Assembly: GCA_019120545.1 (NCBI GenBank)
Contig: DWUX01000188.1
Coordinates: forward strand, 1-39,207
Direction of reading: 5' to 3'
Source of the DNA: Candidatus Blautia stercoripullorum
GTDB taxonomy: Bacteria > Bacillota > Clostridia > Lachnospirales > Lachnospiraceae
DNA: 39,207 nucleotides
In this document: piece by piece, positions 18,897 to 27,038 of the stretch
Layout of the letters: each line of letters opens with the position of its first letter
Numbering within the stretch: position 1 is the first letter of the stretch
Notes under the pieces: generated by a model
Told to the model about the DNA's origin: nothing
The model's input: only the letters and a program-made list of their open reading frames with translations
Database searches by the model: none
Program-made: the position numbers and the translations under genes

Positions 18897-18940
18897 AAAG
18901 ACACAGAAAAGAAAGAAGACTCTTTTTTGTGTCTTTTTTT
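18897..18940 (+). terminator. Terminator-like hairpin in the leader of the downstream block
   Basis: AAAGACACA (18897-18905) / TGTGTCTTT (18928-18936), inner AAAAG/CTTTT, T-tract. Confidence 0.7.
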
Positions 18941-18961
18941 GTGCCAGAAAAGGAGGAATCT

Positions 18962-19051
18962 GTGGAGAACAAAAAAAGAGATGAAACCAGTACATTTCCA
19001 GTACGGGATTGGGAATGCGGAAAATTTCCGTATGAGAAGGAGGAAGGATGA
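18962..19051 (+). CDS. Small 29-aa ORF MENKKRDETSTFPVRDWECGKFPYEKEEG, translationally coupled to the next gene
   Basis: GTG start after AAAAGGAGG; stop overlaps the next start as ATGA; below the ORF-track length cutoff. Confidence 0.5.
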   Translation: MENKKRDETSTFPVRDWECGKFPYEKEEG

Positions 19052-19617
19052 AGTTTGAGCATAATGCAGCGATGATTGGTTCTGCACGATTTCTGGAAGA
19101 GCAGCTGAGGAAGAAAGAGATCAGCTATAACCGTCTATCAATCGTGGAAGAGCTTACAGGCTGTGATTCAGAGTTTTGCGGGATGGCAGTGGATTTTTTA
19201 GACAGTTACTGCAACAGCGACCAGAAAGAAGAATTGGATGAATTATTCTGTGGTCTGACAGGGCAGCGGATTGGAGACTTTTTAGAGCGGCGGATCCAGG
19301 TCCTGTTGCTAAAGTGGCAGGAATGTGTGAAAGAACCTATGGAACTCTGCCTGAATGGAAAGCATTTTATACTCATCGGGAAATGCACAGAAGAAGAGAA
19401 AAGAACCCTGTTTCCATCCGGCAGAAGAGCAGAAAAGCTGACCGTTGCGTGGAAGAAGCAGGGAGAAGAAACATATCGGGCATATTTACAGGAAATCTTT
19501 CTTTGCAGAGAGGATTTGCGGCTGTATCTGGGGTCCGAGAAAGGATTGATCCCAGGAGGGACAGAAAGGAGGAAACGATATGCTGGCAAGTATCCTGTGG
19601 CAAGGCAGTCTGCCTGA
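19048..19617 (+). CDS. Hypothetical protein
   Basis: RBS AAGGAGGAAGG; co-oriented. Confidence 0.55.
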   Translation: MKFEHNAAMIGSARFLEEQLRKKEISYNRLSIVEELTGCDSEFCGMAVDFLDSYCNSDQKEELDELFCGLTGQRIGDFLERRIQVLLLKWQECVKEPMELCLNGKHFILIGKCTEEEKRTLFPSGRRAEKLTVAWKKQGEETYRAYLQEIFLCREDLRLYLGSEKGLIPGGTERRKRYAGKYPVARQSA

Positions 19618-20842
19618 AGAAGATGAGATCAATCAGATGAAGGAAGAAGGATACCATTTTGTGGAACAGGCAGACGGTTTCCGGATCTGCCTGCCATTAG
19701 ACAATACGCCTTCCGGAAATTATTATGAGGACGGTTTTTCGACAGGATTTAAGAAAGAAGTAGAACTGCATCAGTACCTTGCTGAGACGGAAAAGAAGGC
19801 ACAATGGATTACGGTGCCAAGCAGAAAAATGCGTGTATATGCTACAGGCCGTCTGGTTGGGGTGCCAGAGTCAAAGGAGGATGAATGTTGTGCCAGAATC
19901 TTTCGTGACACACAAAAATCGGCAGGCCTAATGTTGAAAACAGACCGGGGAGAAGCATACCAGATCGGGAAAACTGCGATCAGCACTTTGGAGAGCAGGG
20001 CGAGGATCAGCGGGAATGCACTTGGAAAGGTGTCCCGGCCGGTGTTCGCTGAAATTTTGAACCAGTGCCTGAAAGTGGCGAAAGGAAAGGCTCTGATCCG
20101 GCTCTCAGAAGGAAAGGTACGTGCGATCCATTCCGCAGAGAAAAATGGATATCAGGTATTCCCTTTGTCCGAACTGTTTATGCAGGCATCAGTCTATATC
20201 AACGGGGAATATCAGAAAACGGAGTTCCAGGAAGGATATGCGGATCAGTCCATGGTGACGGCGGTATGGAAGGTTTCAGATGAACGTCTGGAAGAAGTCT
20301 ACAGTGAGATCATGGAGAAGTACGGAAAACAGGTACGGGGCAAATTAAGCGCAACGATCCGGATCTGCTCTTCGGATGTAGCGGCTTCCGGAGCCAATAT
20401 CTTCTATAGCCTGCAGGAAGGTAAACATGAGATTGCATTGGGAACAGATATGCGGCTGAAGCATGACCACAATACGCACATGAAAGAATTCAGTACGAAT
20501 CTTTTATCAACCTTTGAGTGCTATAAAACGGTGATCAAAAAAACAGTCGAGAAATTGGTTAAAATACCGATTGAGAATCCGGCGAACACTATGATCGGCG
20601 TGATGAGCAGGTATAAATTCGGGAAAAAAGTGACTGCAGAAATGGTGGAGCGCTTCAAAGCAACATTTGGGGAAGACCCCTGCAGCGCATATGAAGTTTA
20701 CTGCGGGATTAGCGAAGTATTGTTTCAGGCGCAGAGCCAGGGAGCAAGCGGCAGGAGCCTGGTGGAGTTAGAGGAGAAGGTAGCAAAATGCCAGAGTGTA
20801 AAGTGGCAGGACTATGACATTCCCGGAGAAGTGCAATATTAG
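19580..20842 (+). CDS. DUF932-like phage/plasmid protein
   Basis: ICSSDVAASGANIFYSL...LKHDHNTHMKEF...CSAYEVYCGISEVLFQAQSQGASGRSLVELEEKVAK. Confidence 0.45.
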   Translation: MLASILWQGSLPEEDEINQMKEEGYHFVEQADGFRICLPLDNTPSGNYYEDGFSTGFKKEVELHQYLAETEKKAQWITVPSRKMRVYATGRLVGVPESKEDECCARIFRDTQKSAGLMLKTDRGEAYQIGKTAISTLESRARISGNALGKVSRPVFAEILNQCLKVAKGKALIRLSEGKVRAIHSAEKNGYQVFPLSELFMQASVYINGEYQKTEFQEGYADQSMVTAVWKVSDERLEEVYSEIMEKYGKQVRGKLSATIRICSSDVAASGANIFYSLQEGKHEIALGTDMRLKHDHNTHMKEFSTNLLSTFECYKTVIKKTVEKLVKIPIENPANTMIGVMSRYKFGKKVTAEMVERFKATFGEDPCSAYEVYCGISEVLFQAQSQGASGRSLVELEEKVAKCQSVKWQDYDIPGEVQY

Positions 20843-20876
20843 ACAGATATAGGAGATCAGAGGGAAAGGAGACAGG

Positions 20877-21398
20877 ATGAATCTTAAGAACGGAAAAGAA
20901 ATGGAACGATTGGTTGCAGGAACATATTTGAACAGTATGTGTATCGACAGGGGCAAGACTCTGGCAGAAGAAATGGGAAAACAGGGAACTGACGTAAAAA
21001 CGGCATTTACCTATCTCAACCTTGCGTGGCTGGAGATCTTAAGTAAGATGGAATATCATGATGCGCGAAACGAGGCATCGGTGCAGCTGGCGAAAGAGAT
21101 CTATAACCGTCCGGTGGAGCCTCCCAAAGTTACAAGTTTAAAGGAGGTATCTGAAAAAGAAACAGTCCGAAGCGTTGATTCAGAATCGCCACGGGATGTT
21201 GCGAAAGCGTTGTCTACTTATCTTCGGACGGATTCGGCAGGACGGTATGCAGGATTTTTACAGGCGCTTATGAGCGAACATCGTACCCTGCAGCAGAGTT
21301 TCACCCGGATGGGGATGTGCTGGCTTCGTGCAGACTGCAGGAACAGGAAAAACCTCTCCTGGATCTGTGACATTGATGCACATTTACCGTTTATCTGA
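20877..21398 (+). CDS. Hypothetical helical protein, possible paralogue of the next gene
   Basis: RBS GGAAAGGAGACAGG; co-oriented. Confidence 0.5.
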   Translation: MNLKNGKEMERLVAGTYLNSMCIDRGKTLAEEMGKQGTDVKTAFTYLNLAWLEILSKMEYHDARNEASVQLAKEIYNRPVEPPKVTSLKEVSEKETVRSVDSESPRDVAKALSTYLRTDSAGRYAGFLQALMSEHRTLQQSFTRMGMCWLRADCRNRKNLSWICDIDAHLPFI

Positions 21399-21426
21399 AG
21401 GCTGAAAGAAAGGAGCAAAATACGAT

Positions 21427-21981
21427 ATGAAAATGTTTAGGGAACCAAGAGTAGAAGGAATCCGGTATGCCAGGTTCCTGCTTCGTATGGCTGAAGACTA
21501 TAAAGCGAAAAAAGGAGCAGGCAACACTTGGGAAACTCAGAAGTTGTTGCGGCAGATCCGCGGTGACAAGCGGAAAAAGACAATATGTCGAAATATGGAT
21601 TATCTTGTATTAAGCTGGATGCAGTTTTTGACGACTCTTCCGGAATGGAAGGAAGAAGAGCTGTGGGCGGTGAAGGTAGCAAAGATGGCTGTCATACAAT
21701 TTCCTGACCTGCCAAAGTGCAAGCCTCTCTTCCGGGCAAAATGGAAACAGCCGGGAGGCACAGAAGCTGAAGAAATGCGGAATCTGTTATGCAGGATTTC
21801 TGACCGGGAGAAAGATGAGTTCATGCAGGCATTCTGGATGCAGCTGAAAACTGCAAAGCGGGAGAAACAGCAGCATCTGACCGAATTCTTTTTAGAATGG
21901 ATCTGGGTAACCCCGGAAAAAACGCAGGTATTAGAGAGTCTCAGGTACTGGGCTGCGGATTACTGCCTGCCATTTGTATGA
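21427..21981 (+). CDS. Hypothetical helical protein, possible paralogue of the previous gene
   Basis: RBS GAAAGGAGC; co-oriented. Confidence 0.5.
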   Translation: MKMFREPRVEGIRYARFLLRMAEDYKAKKGAGNTWETQKLLRQIRGDKRKKTICRNMDYLVLSWMQFLTTLPEWKEEELWAVKVAKMAVIQFPDLPKCKPLFRAKWKQPGGTEAEEMRNLLCRISDREKDEFMQAFWMQLKTAKREKQQHLTEFFLEWIWVTPEKTQVLESLRYWAADYCLPFV

Positions 21982-22000
21982 AAGGAGGAAAAGGATAATA

Positions 22001-22990
22001 ATGAAGAGAAAAAGAAAGCCGGGATGGGCAAAGAAGACGACGGAGGGACGCCGGATGTTCCGGTGGCTGAGAAGAAGGAAAGAGCAGACGCTTACAGAAC
22101 GGGGATGGCAGTTTATTAAGGTGTACCATTGCCCGTTTGTTTTTGTTTATGGGCAGACAGCGGAAAAGGAGCGGTATGTATGCCGGGACTTTCAGTTTCT
22201 GGCAATCTTTAACATGGATACCTGGGAATTGACGGATGTTTCTTACCAGCTTCGGAGTTTCTTAGAGATTCCGGAGAACCAGAAGTTCCGTTTCCAGCAG
22301 AAATGTAAGCGCCAGGCAGAGCGGGAAATCCAGAAGTATGCCATAAAGTTGCTGGGGGAAGAGGAAGGATGGAAGGAGAAAGCGATCGTTCCATGGAAGA
22401 GGACTTCCGTTTTATGCAGGTACAGAGACTGGATCAAGAAAGAAGCAGAGATACAGGCTGCAGGAGGCGAAGAATCAGAACGGTTCAAAGAGGACATCCG
22501 GCAGTTTACCTTTGACGGGGACCGGGATTACTTCGATTACCGGACGTATCTTTCCTATCTGAAGAATCCGGAAACCTTTATCTTCCGATATGGCCGGAAG
22601 TTCTGCAAAAGGATCAAAGAGCAGTACCGGATCAATCGGATCCTGAAAGAAGCTGTGGAGCAGGAGAAGATACGGTATCAGGAAGAGAGACGGGAGCGGA
22701 TCGCTCTGATCACGCGCATCCGTGAAGCAGTAAAAGGGATTGATGATGAAGTTGCCGTGATTACAGAGGCAGGGAATGGCACCTATGATGTGTTCCATAT
22801 GGAACCGGAAATTCTTCGGAATTTCCTTGGTGTTTATCCTATTTCTACAATCTCCGGGAAAGAGAAGCGGGATCTGCTCAAAAAGTATGGAAAAGACAAG
22901 GCGTGGGATATCACCGAGATCTGGAAAGTGGGCATCCGGAACCGGTGGCTCTACGAGGCGAAAAAATCAGGAATATCCGATGCCGCATAG
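22001..22990 (+). CDS. Hypothetical basic protein
   Basis: ATG downstream of AAAGGAGG; co-oriented. Confidence 0.5.
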   Translation: MKRKRKPGWAKKTTEGRRMFRWLRRRKEQTLTERGWQFIKVYHCPFVFVYGQTAEKERYVCRDFQFLAIFNMDTWELTDVSYQLRSFLEIPENQKFRFQQKCKRQAEREIQKYAIKLLGEEEGWKEKAIVPWKRTSVLCRYRDWIKKEAEIQAAGGEESERFKEDIRQFTFDGDRDYFDYRTYLSYLKNPETFIFRYGRKFCKRIKEQYRINRILKEAVEQEKIRYQEERRERIALITRIREAVKGIDDEVAVITEAGNGTYDVFHMEPEILRNFLGVYPISTISGKEKRDLLKKYGKDKAWDITEIWKVGIRNRWLYEAKKSGISDAA

Positions 22991-23004
22991 GAAAGGAGAA
23001 CATT

Positions 23005-23379
23005 ATGATTCGAAGGAAGATCAGGCAGTGCCTTGCATTAAGGAAAACGAAACAGAGACGTGAAAAACGCAGGCCGGGAGCTTACCGTATGTTCCTGTTG
23101 GATCTGGATGCGACGTATGGACAGGAGGAAGCAGATTCTTACGGGGTAGAACCGGTCCTTTATCTGCTGCTCGACCCTAAGTGGAAAGCAGAACAGATCG
23201 CGATACGTGCGGTCCATGCGTTTCATGACAAGGAAAATGATGTGCCGATCGGGGATTTGTTTGAATATGGATTGAAAAAGAATCAGATTCCCTTTGAACG
23301 GATCTACACATTCAAGATTCCGTTCGGGAAACGGAAACAAAAGTATTTAGAGGACCATATCTCACAGGTATATTTATAG
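23005..23379 (+). CDS. Hypothetical protein
   Basis: ATG after GAAAGGAGAACATT. Confidence 0.5.
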   Translation: MIRRKIRQCLALRKTKQRREKRRPGAYRMFLLDLDATYGQEEADSYGVEPVLYLLLDPKWKAEQIAIRAVHAFHDKENDVPIGDLFEYGLKKNQIPFERIYTFKIPFGKRKQKYLEDHISQVYL

Positions 23380-23392
23380 GAGGATACACAGG

Positions 23393-25354
23393 ATGAAAAA
23401 AAGACATATGCTGAATCTTCAGCAGAAACTGATCAAAATATCGAAAAAGCTGCCGAAGCTGATCAAGAAACATTATTCTGATGAAGTGGATTATGATTTC
23501 GTGAAGATCGATGATATCTATGAGATCATCAATCCGGCTTTTGCAAAGTACCATATCTGTATCCAGGAGATGGAAGAGAAAGATTCCAAAACAGAGTTTA
23601 AGGATGGGCGGTGGATCTATACCTCCGAGCTGTATTTCTGCCTTGTGAATGCAGACCAGCCTGCAGAAAGGGAGCCGGTACATATCCATCTGATCGGGGA
23701 TCATGAAGACTCTCCGGCAAAAGCACAGGGAGCAGCGTGGACTTATGGCCTGAAACACTTCCTGCTGTATAAATTCCAGATCAAACAGGTGTCGGAAGAC
23801 CCGGATATGAAAGGCAAGCCGGCAGGCGGTGCATCAAAACAGGCGGAGATACCGAATCAGCCGGGAACAGGCAGAACCGCTTCTGGCAGACGGAAAGATA
23901 CAGACCCGAAGAAAGCTCCTTCCGATGTAGTCGGAAAAAGCCCTTTGTATGGACGGCTTGCAGAAGATGCAGGGAAGAGGAAAAATAACGCAGGCGACCG
24001 GACTGGAAATGGGGACAGCAGTGCCAAACAGATGATATCTGCGGCACCAGACCCGGCAGAGATCTTCGGGAAAACGTCAGGTGATGCAACAGAACGTGGC
24101 GATAAGAATAGTGGAACAGAGCAGGAGCTGGCAGAGTACCCGGCCAGCGACGGAAAGGAAGTGGCACATCATCCGAATGGAGATGGTGAATCTGGAGGGG
24201 ATAAAGAGACAGCTCCCTACACTTCATCGGGAAAAGGACGGGTGATCCCTATGCCTGGCGCAGAAAAAGTAGTCCAGGGCAGTTTCCGGAGTACAGATGA
24301 AACTTCCTGTCCGGAGAGAAAGGTTCCTGACGAACCGTCTGGCAGCAGTGTGAATCCGAAGAAGGATGAAACACCAGCGGCGCAGAACGAACCGCAGGAA
24401 GCAGGCAGCGTTCCTGAAAGGGTGCCTGATCTGCCGGAACAGAAAGCAGAAGAGAGTGATCTGAGAGAAGAAGAGTTACCTGCGGAAAAGAAAGCAGGAG
24501 AGCAGGTTGAGGCTGTATCTGGTGAGAAAAAGGATGCTTCTTCTGGCGGAGACGGAACGGTAACCGTGAATGAGGAACAGAAGGAGCCGGATGATCGAAA
24601 AGGGAAAGAGCCTATCAAAGAAGATGGCGAAATTGCAGAGCCGGCGAAAGACAAGGAAGACGATAGAAGAGAAGAACAGGATGCGCCGGACAGTGATAAG
24701 GTACATGACAAAGAGAGAAGAAAACGAAAAAAAGGGCGGCATCACAAGGAAGGGGGCGGTGAAGATACCGCCCAGATGAGCCTATTGGATTTTGCGGGTT
24801 CTTTTCGAGCAGATGAAGAAAGTACAGGTTCTGTTCTTACAGAGAGTGAAGCAGGAGAAGAGAAGGAAGTAAATGCAGAAAGAAGTGCTCCTGAATCTGT
24901 AGAAAGCAGAAGTCATGAACCAGAGAAAAGGATAGATGGGCTGAAAGAAGCAGAGGAACCAGAAGTACCGGGAGATGATCGAAAGAATGAAGCGGATGTC
25001 CCCGCAGAGGAAGAAAATGCGGATACATCAGGAACAGGCGGATCATCCAAAGATGAGAACGGCTTTGCAGAGGCAGAAGAGGTTCCTTTTGATGAAGCAG
25101 ACGAAGAGGATTTCTTTAAAGCACTGGAAGAGGAAATCCGGGATGAGGAAGAAACGCCTTTGACGCTTGAGGAAGCTCTGCAGACCATCTGCCCCTATGC
25201 ACTATTTGCCGGGAAAACTTTTGAGGAAATGCTGAAAAGCGACGCGGGGCGTAAACAGCTTTCCTGGTTTGCAACAGAATACATGGGATCGGATTTCCGT
25301 GTTCGTGATGCAGCAAAGATGGTATTAGAAAATCTGGAACAGAAAGCGGCATAA
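23393..25354 (+). CDS. ERF-superfamily single-strand annealing protein with long disordered linker and C-terminal ExoX-C/DUF3820-like domain
   Basis: N-term DYDFVKIDDIYEIINPAFAKYHICI...AKAQGAAWTYGLKHFLLYKFQI; C-term CPYALFAGKTFEEMLKSDAGRKQLSWFATEYMGSDFRVRDAAKMVLE. Confidence 0.65.
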   Translation: MKKRHMLNLQQKLIKISKKLPKLIKKHYSDEVDYDFVKIDDIYEIINPAFAKYHICIQEMEEKDSKTEFKDGRWIYTSELYFCLVNADQPAEREPVHIHLIGDHEDSPAKAQGAAWTYGLKHFLLYKFQIKQVSEDPDMKGKPAGGASKQAEIPNQPGTGRTASGRRKDTDPKKAPSDVVGKSPLYGRLAEDAGKRKNNAGDRTGNGDSSAKQMISAAPDPAEIFGKTSGDATERGDKNSGTEQELAEYPASDGKEVAHHPNGDGESGGDKETAPYTSSGKGRVIPMPGAEKVVQGSFRSTDETSCPERKVPDEPSGSSVNPKKDETPAAQNEPQEAGSVPERVPDLPEQKAEESDLREEELPAEKKAGEQVEAVSGEKKDASSGGDGTVTVNEEQKEPDDRKGKEPIKEDGEIAEPAKDKEDDRREEQDAPDSDKVHDKERRKRKKGRHHKEGGGEDTAQMSLLDFAGSFRADEESTGSVLTESEAGEEKEVNAERSAPESVESRSHEPEKRIDGLKEAEEPEVPGDDRKNEADVPAEEENADTSGTGGSSKDENGFAEAEEVPFDEADEEDFFKALEEEIRDEEETPLTLEEALQTICPYALFAGKTFEEMLKSDAGRKQLSWFATEYMGSDFRVRDAAKMVLENLEQKAA

Positions 25355-25367
25355 GCCTACATTTCGG

Positions 25368-25405
25368 GGAAAGAGGAAGGAAAACTCCTTCTTCTTTCCT
25401 GTTTT
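25368..25405 (+). terminator. Terminator-like hairpin, 14-bp stem with one G.U
   Basis: GGAAAGAGGAAGGA-aaac-TCCTTCTTCTTTCC then TGTTTT. Confidence 0.65.
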
Positions 25406-25444
25406 CAAAAGGAGTCCATCCTCACAAAGGAAAGTGGTAGTGAA

Positions 25445-26773
25445 ATGAAAAAAAGAAAAACTCAGGATGAAGAATATACTGCGCCTTTTACGATCATGGA
25501 TGTTGCCGCCTACCTGGGGATTGAAAAACTGGAAGACTGCCAAAAAGGCTATCGGGTGAAAGATCCGGAGAATGAAGCAAATGTGGTCTGCCCGTTCTGT
25601 GGGGATGCCCGGGGAAAGGCGAGCATCTGCGTGTGCGGTGGCGGTCAGGTAAAAAATGTCTTTCACTGCTATGACTGCGGCAGCGGTTATAACATGGTCA
25701 CCCTCTATGCAGAACTGAAGCATATGAAGGGAAAGGACCGCTATAAGAGAGCATACCGTGAGCTTTACCGGAAAAAGCAGCGTCAGGGAAACGGAAAAAT
25801 GAGATCCCGGAAAGCCATGCAGCAGGAGTCCCAAAAGGTAAAGAGAAGAGCCGGGAGCCAGAAAAAGAAGATGGCAGAGCCGCTTAATAGAGAACAGGTG
25901 GATCAGACGTATCGTGCGATGCTGAAATACCTTAAATTGAAACAAGTGCATCGAAACGACCTCGTCCGGAGGGGCGTAAGTGATGAGATCATTCAGAGGA
26001 TGATAGAGAAAGGGTATCGAAGTATCAATGTGGAAGGAAGCCTGTCCATTGCAAGGCGTTTGATCAAAGACGGCTGTAAGCTGGAAGGCGTGCCTGGATT
26101 CTTTAAAAACTGGGATGGAGAATGGGATCTTAACTTCCATGACGGAAACCGAGGGTATTTATGCCCGGTCTATGATATCGAAGGGTTTCTCCGGGGATTC
26201 CAGATCCGCCTTGACCGTCCGGTAAAAAAGAACAAATATGTCTGGCTCTCCAGCAGCGGCATGGAAAAAGGGACTGCTATATCAAGTCTGGTAGGAGTAT
26301 CCGGTGTACCAAAGGGAGAGAGCATCTTCCTGACAGAAGGAATCCTAAAAGCGGAAATTGCTTCCCAGATCAGGGGAGACTGTTTCCTTGGAAACCCTGG
26401 GATCGGAAACTGGCGTGATCTTTTTGAAGTTTTAAAAGCTGCGAAGGAGAGAGGCGTGAAGCATGTATATGAAATGTATGACATGGACAAGATGCTCCGT
26501 CTGACCTGCCAAGAGGACTATGATGAAAGATGCATGGAATGCGAAGATAAAGAGGAACATGGAAATCCGGAGTTTGAGTGCCCGAGAAAACGATTAAAGA
26601 GAGACACGATCCGAAAAGGCTGTAACTCGGCTTATCGTGTCTGCAAGGAGCTGGGCCTTACCTGCAAAAGGGAACTGTGGGATGTAGGGGAAGACGGACT
26701 TTGGGATGAACATGAAAAAGGAATCGATGACTGGGAGACAAAAGAGATCCGGAAGGAATGCGATACTGCATAA
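25445..26773 (+). CDS. CHC2 zinc-finger / Toprim DNA primase
   Basis: NVVCPFCGDARGKASICVCGGGQVKNVFHCYDCGSGYNMVTLYAEL; Toprim-like SIFLTEGILKAEIASQIRGD. Confidence 0.85.
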   Translation: MKKRKTQDEEYTAPFTIMDVAAYLGIEKLEDCQKGYRVKDPENEANVVCPFCGDARGKASICVCGGGQVKNVFHCYDCGSGYNMVTLYAELKHMKGKDRYKRAYRELYRKKQRQGNGKMRSRKAMQQESQKVKRRAGSQKKKMAEPLNREQVDQTYRAMLKYLKLKQVHRNDLVRRGVSDEIIQRMIEKGYRSINVEGSLSIARRLIKDGCKLEGVPGFFKNWDGEWDLNFHDGNRGYLCPVYDIEGFLRGFQIRLDRPVKKNKYVWLSSSGMEKGTAISSLVGVSGVPKGESIFLTEGILKAEIASQIRGDCFLGNPGIGNWRDLFEVLKAAKERGVKHVYEMYDMDKMLRLTCQEDYDERCMECEDKEEHGNPEFECPRKRLKRDTIRKGCNSAYRVCKELGLTCKRELWDVGEDGLWDEHEKGIDDWETKEIRKECDTA

Positions 26774-26822
26774 GCAGGGCAGAAACCGCCTCAGAAAAAT
26801 GTGCAGGGAAAAGATTTAGGTT

Positions 26823-26875
26823 ATGCAAAAGGGGAACTTATTTTAAGTTCCCTTTTTGCATGGCTTAAAAGCCAT
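26823..26875 (+). terminator. 17-bp stem terminator-like hairpin plus ATGGCTT-AA-AAGCCAT hairpin
   Basis: ATGCAAAAGGGGAACTT-ATTTT-AAGTTCCCTTTTTGCAT (one G.U). Confidence 0.7.
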
Positions 26876-26891
26876 GAGAAGGGAGGTTTTT

Positions 26892-26936
26892 ATGATCCGG
26901 GACAAACCTGAATCATGCGGCAGGGCGAATCTATAA
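26892..26936 (+). CDS. Putative 14-aa leader peptide MIRDKPESCGRANL
   Basis: ATG 5 nt after GGGAGG; overlaps the first strand of an interleaved helix pair. Confidence 0.5.
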   Translation: MIRDKPESCGRANL

Positions 26937-26989
26937 GAGACGGCGGCTTTACGAAAGGCAAAATAATCGCCCTGCCCTGTAAAGCCGCC
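26919..26989 (+). promoter_or_regulatory. Interleaved ABA'B' helices (pseudoknot or bistable attenuator) in the adhesin leader
   Basis: A 26919-26928 GGCAGGGCGA / A' 26967-26976 TCGCCCTGCC; B 26942-26951 GGCGGCTTTA / B' 26980-26989 TAAAGCCGCC; both perfect 10 bp. Confidence 0.7.
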
Positions 26990-27038
26990 ATTTTCACTTT
27001 TATGAATGAAGATTTGGAACGAAAGGAGAGAAGTTTAC

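Noticed and set aside
19580-20842. HDHNTH in the DUF932-like protein read as a HUH relaxase motif
   Set aside because: No upstream catalytic Tyr context or relaxase-like domain order; matches the position of the His-rich segment of DUF932-like proteins better.
20877-21981. Cse2/CasB-like small helical proteins suggesting a CRISPR effector
   Set aside because: Only size and helicity agree; no other cas gene and no CRISPR array in the window.
26892-26989. Possible c-di-GMP (GEMM) riboswitch because of GGGACAAACC before an adhesin
   Set aside because: Only a short GEMM-like string; the remaining conserved core and tetraloop receptor are not visible.
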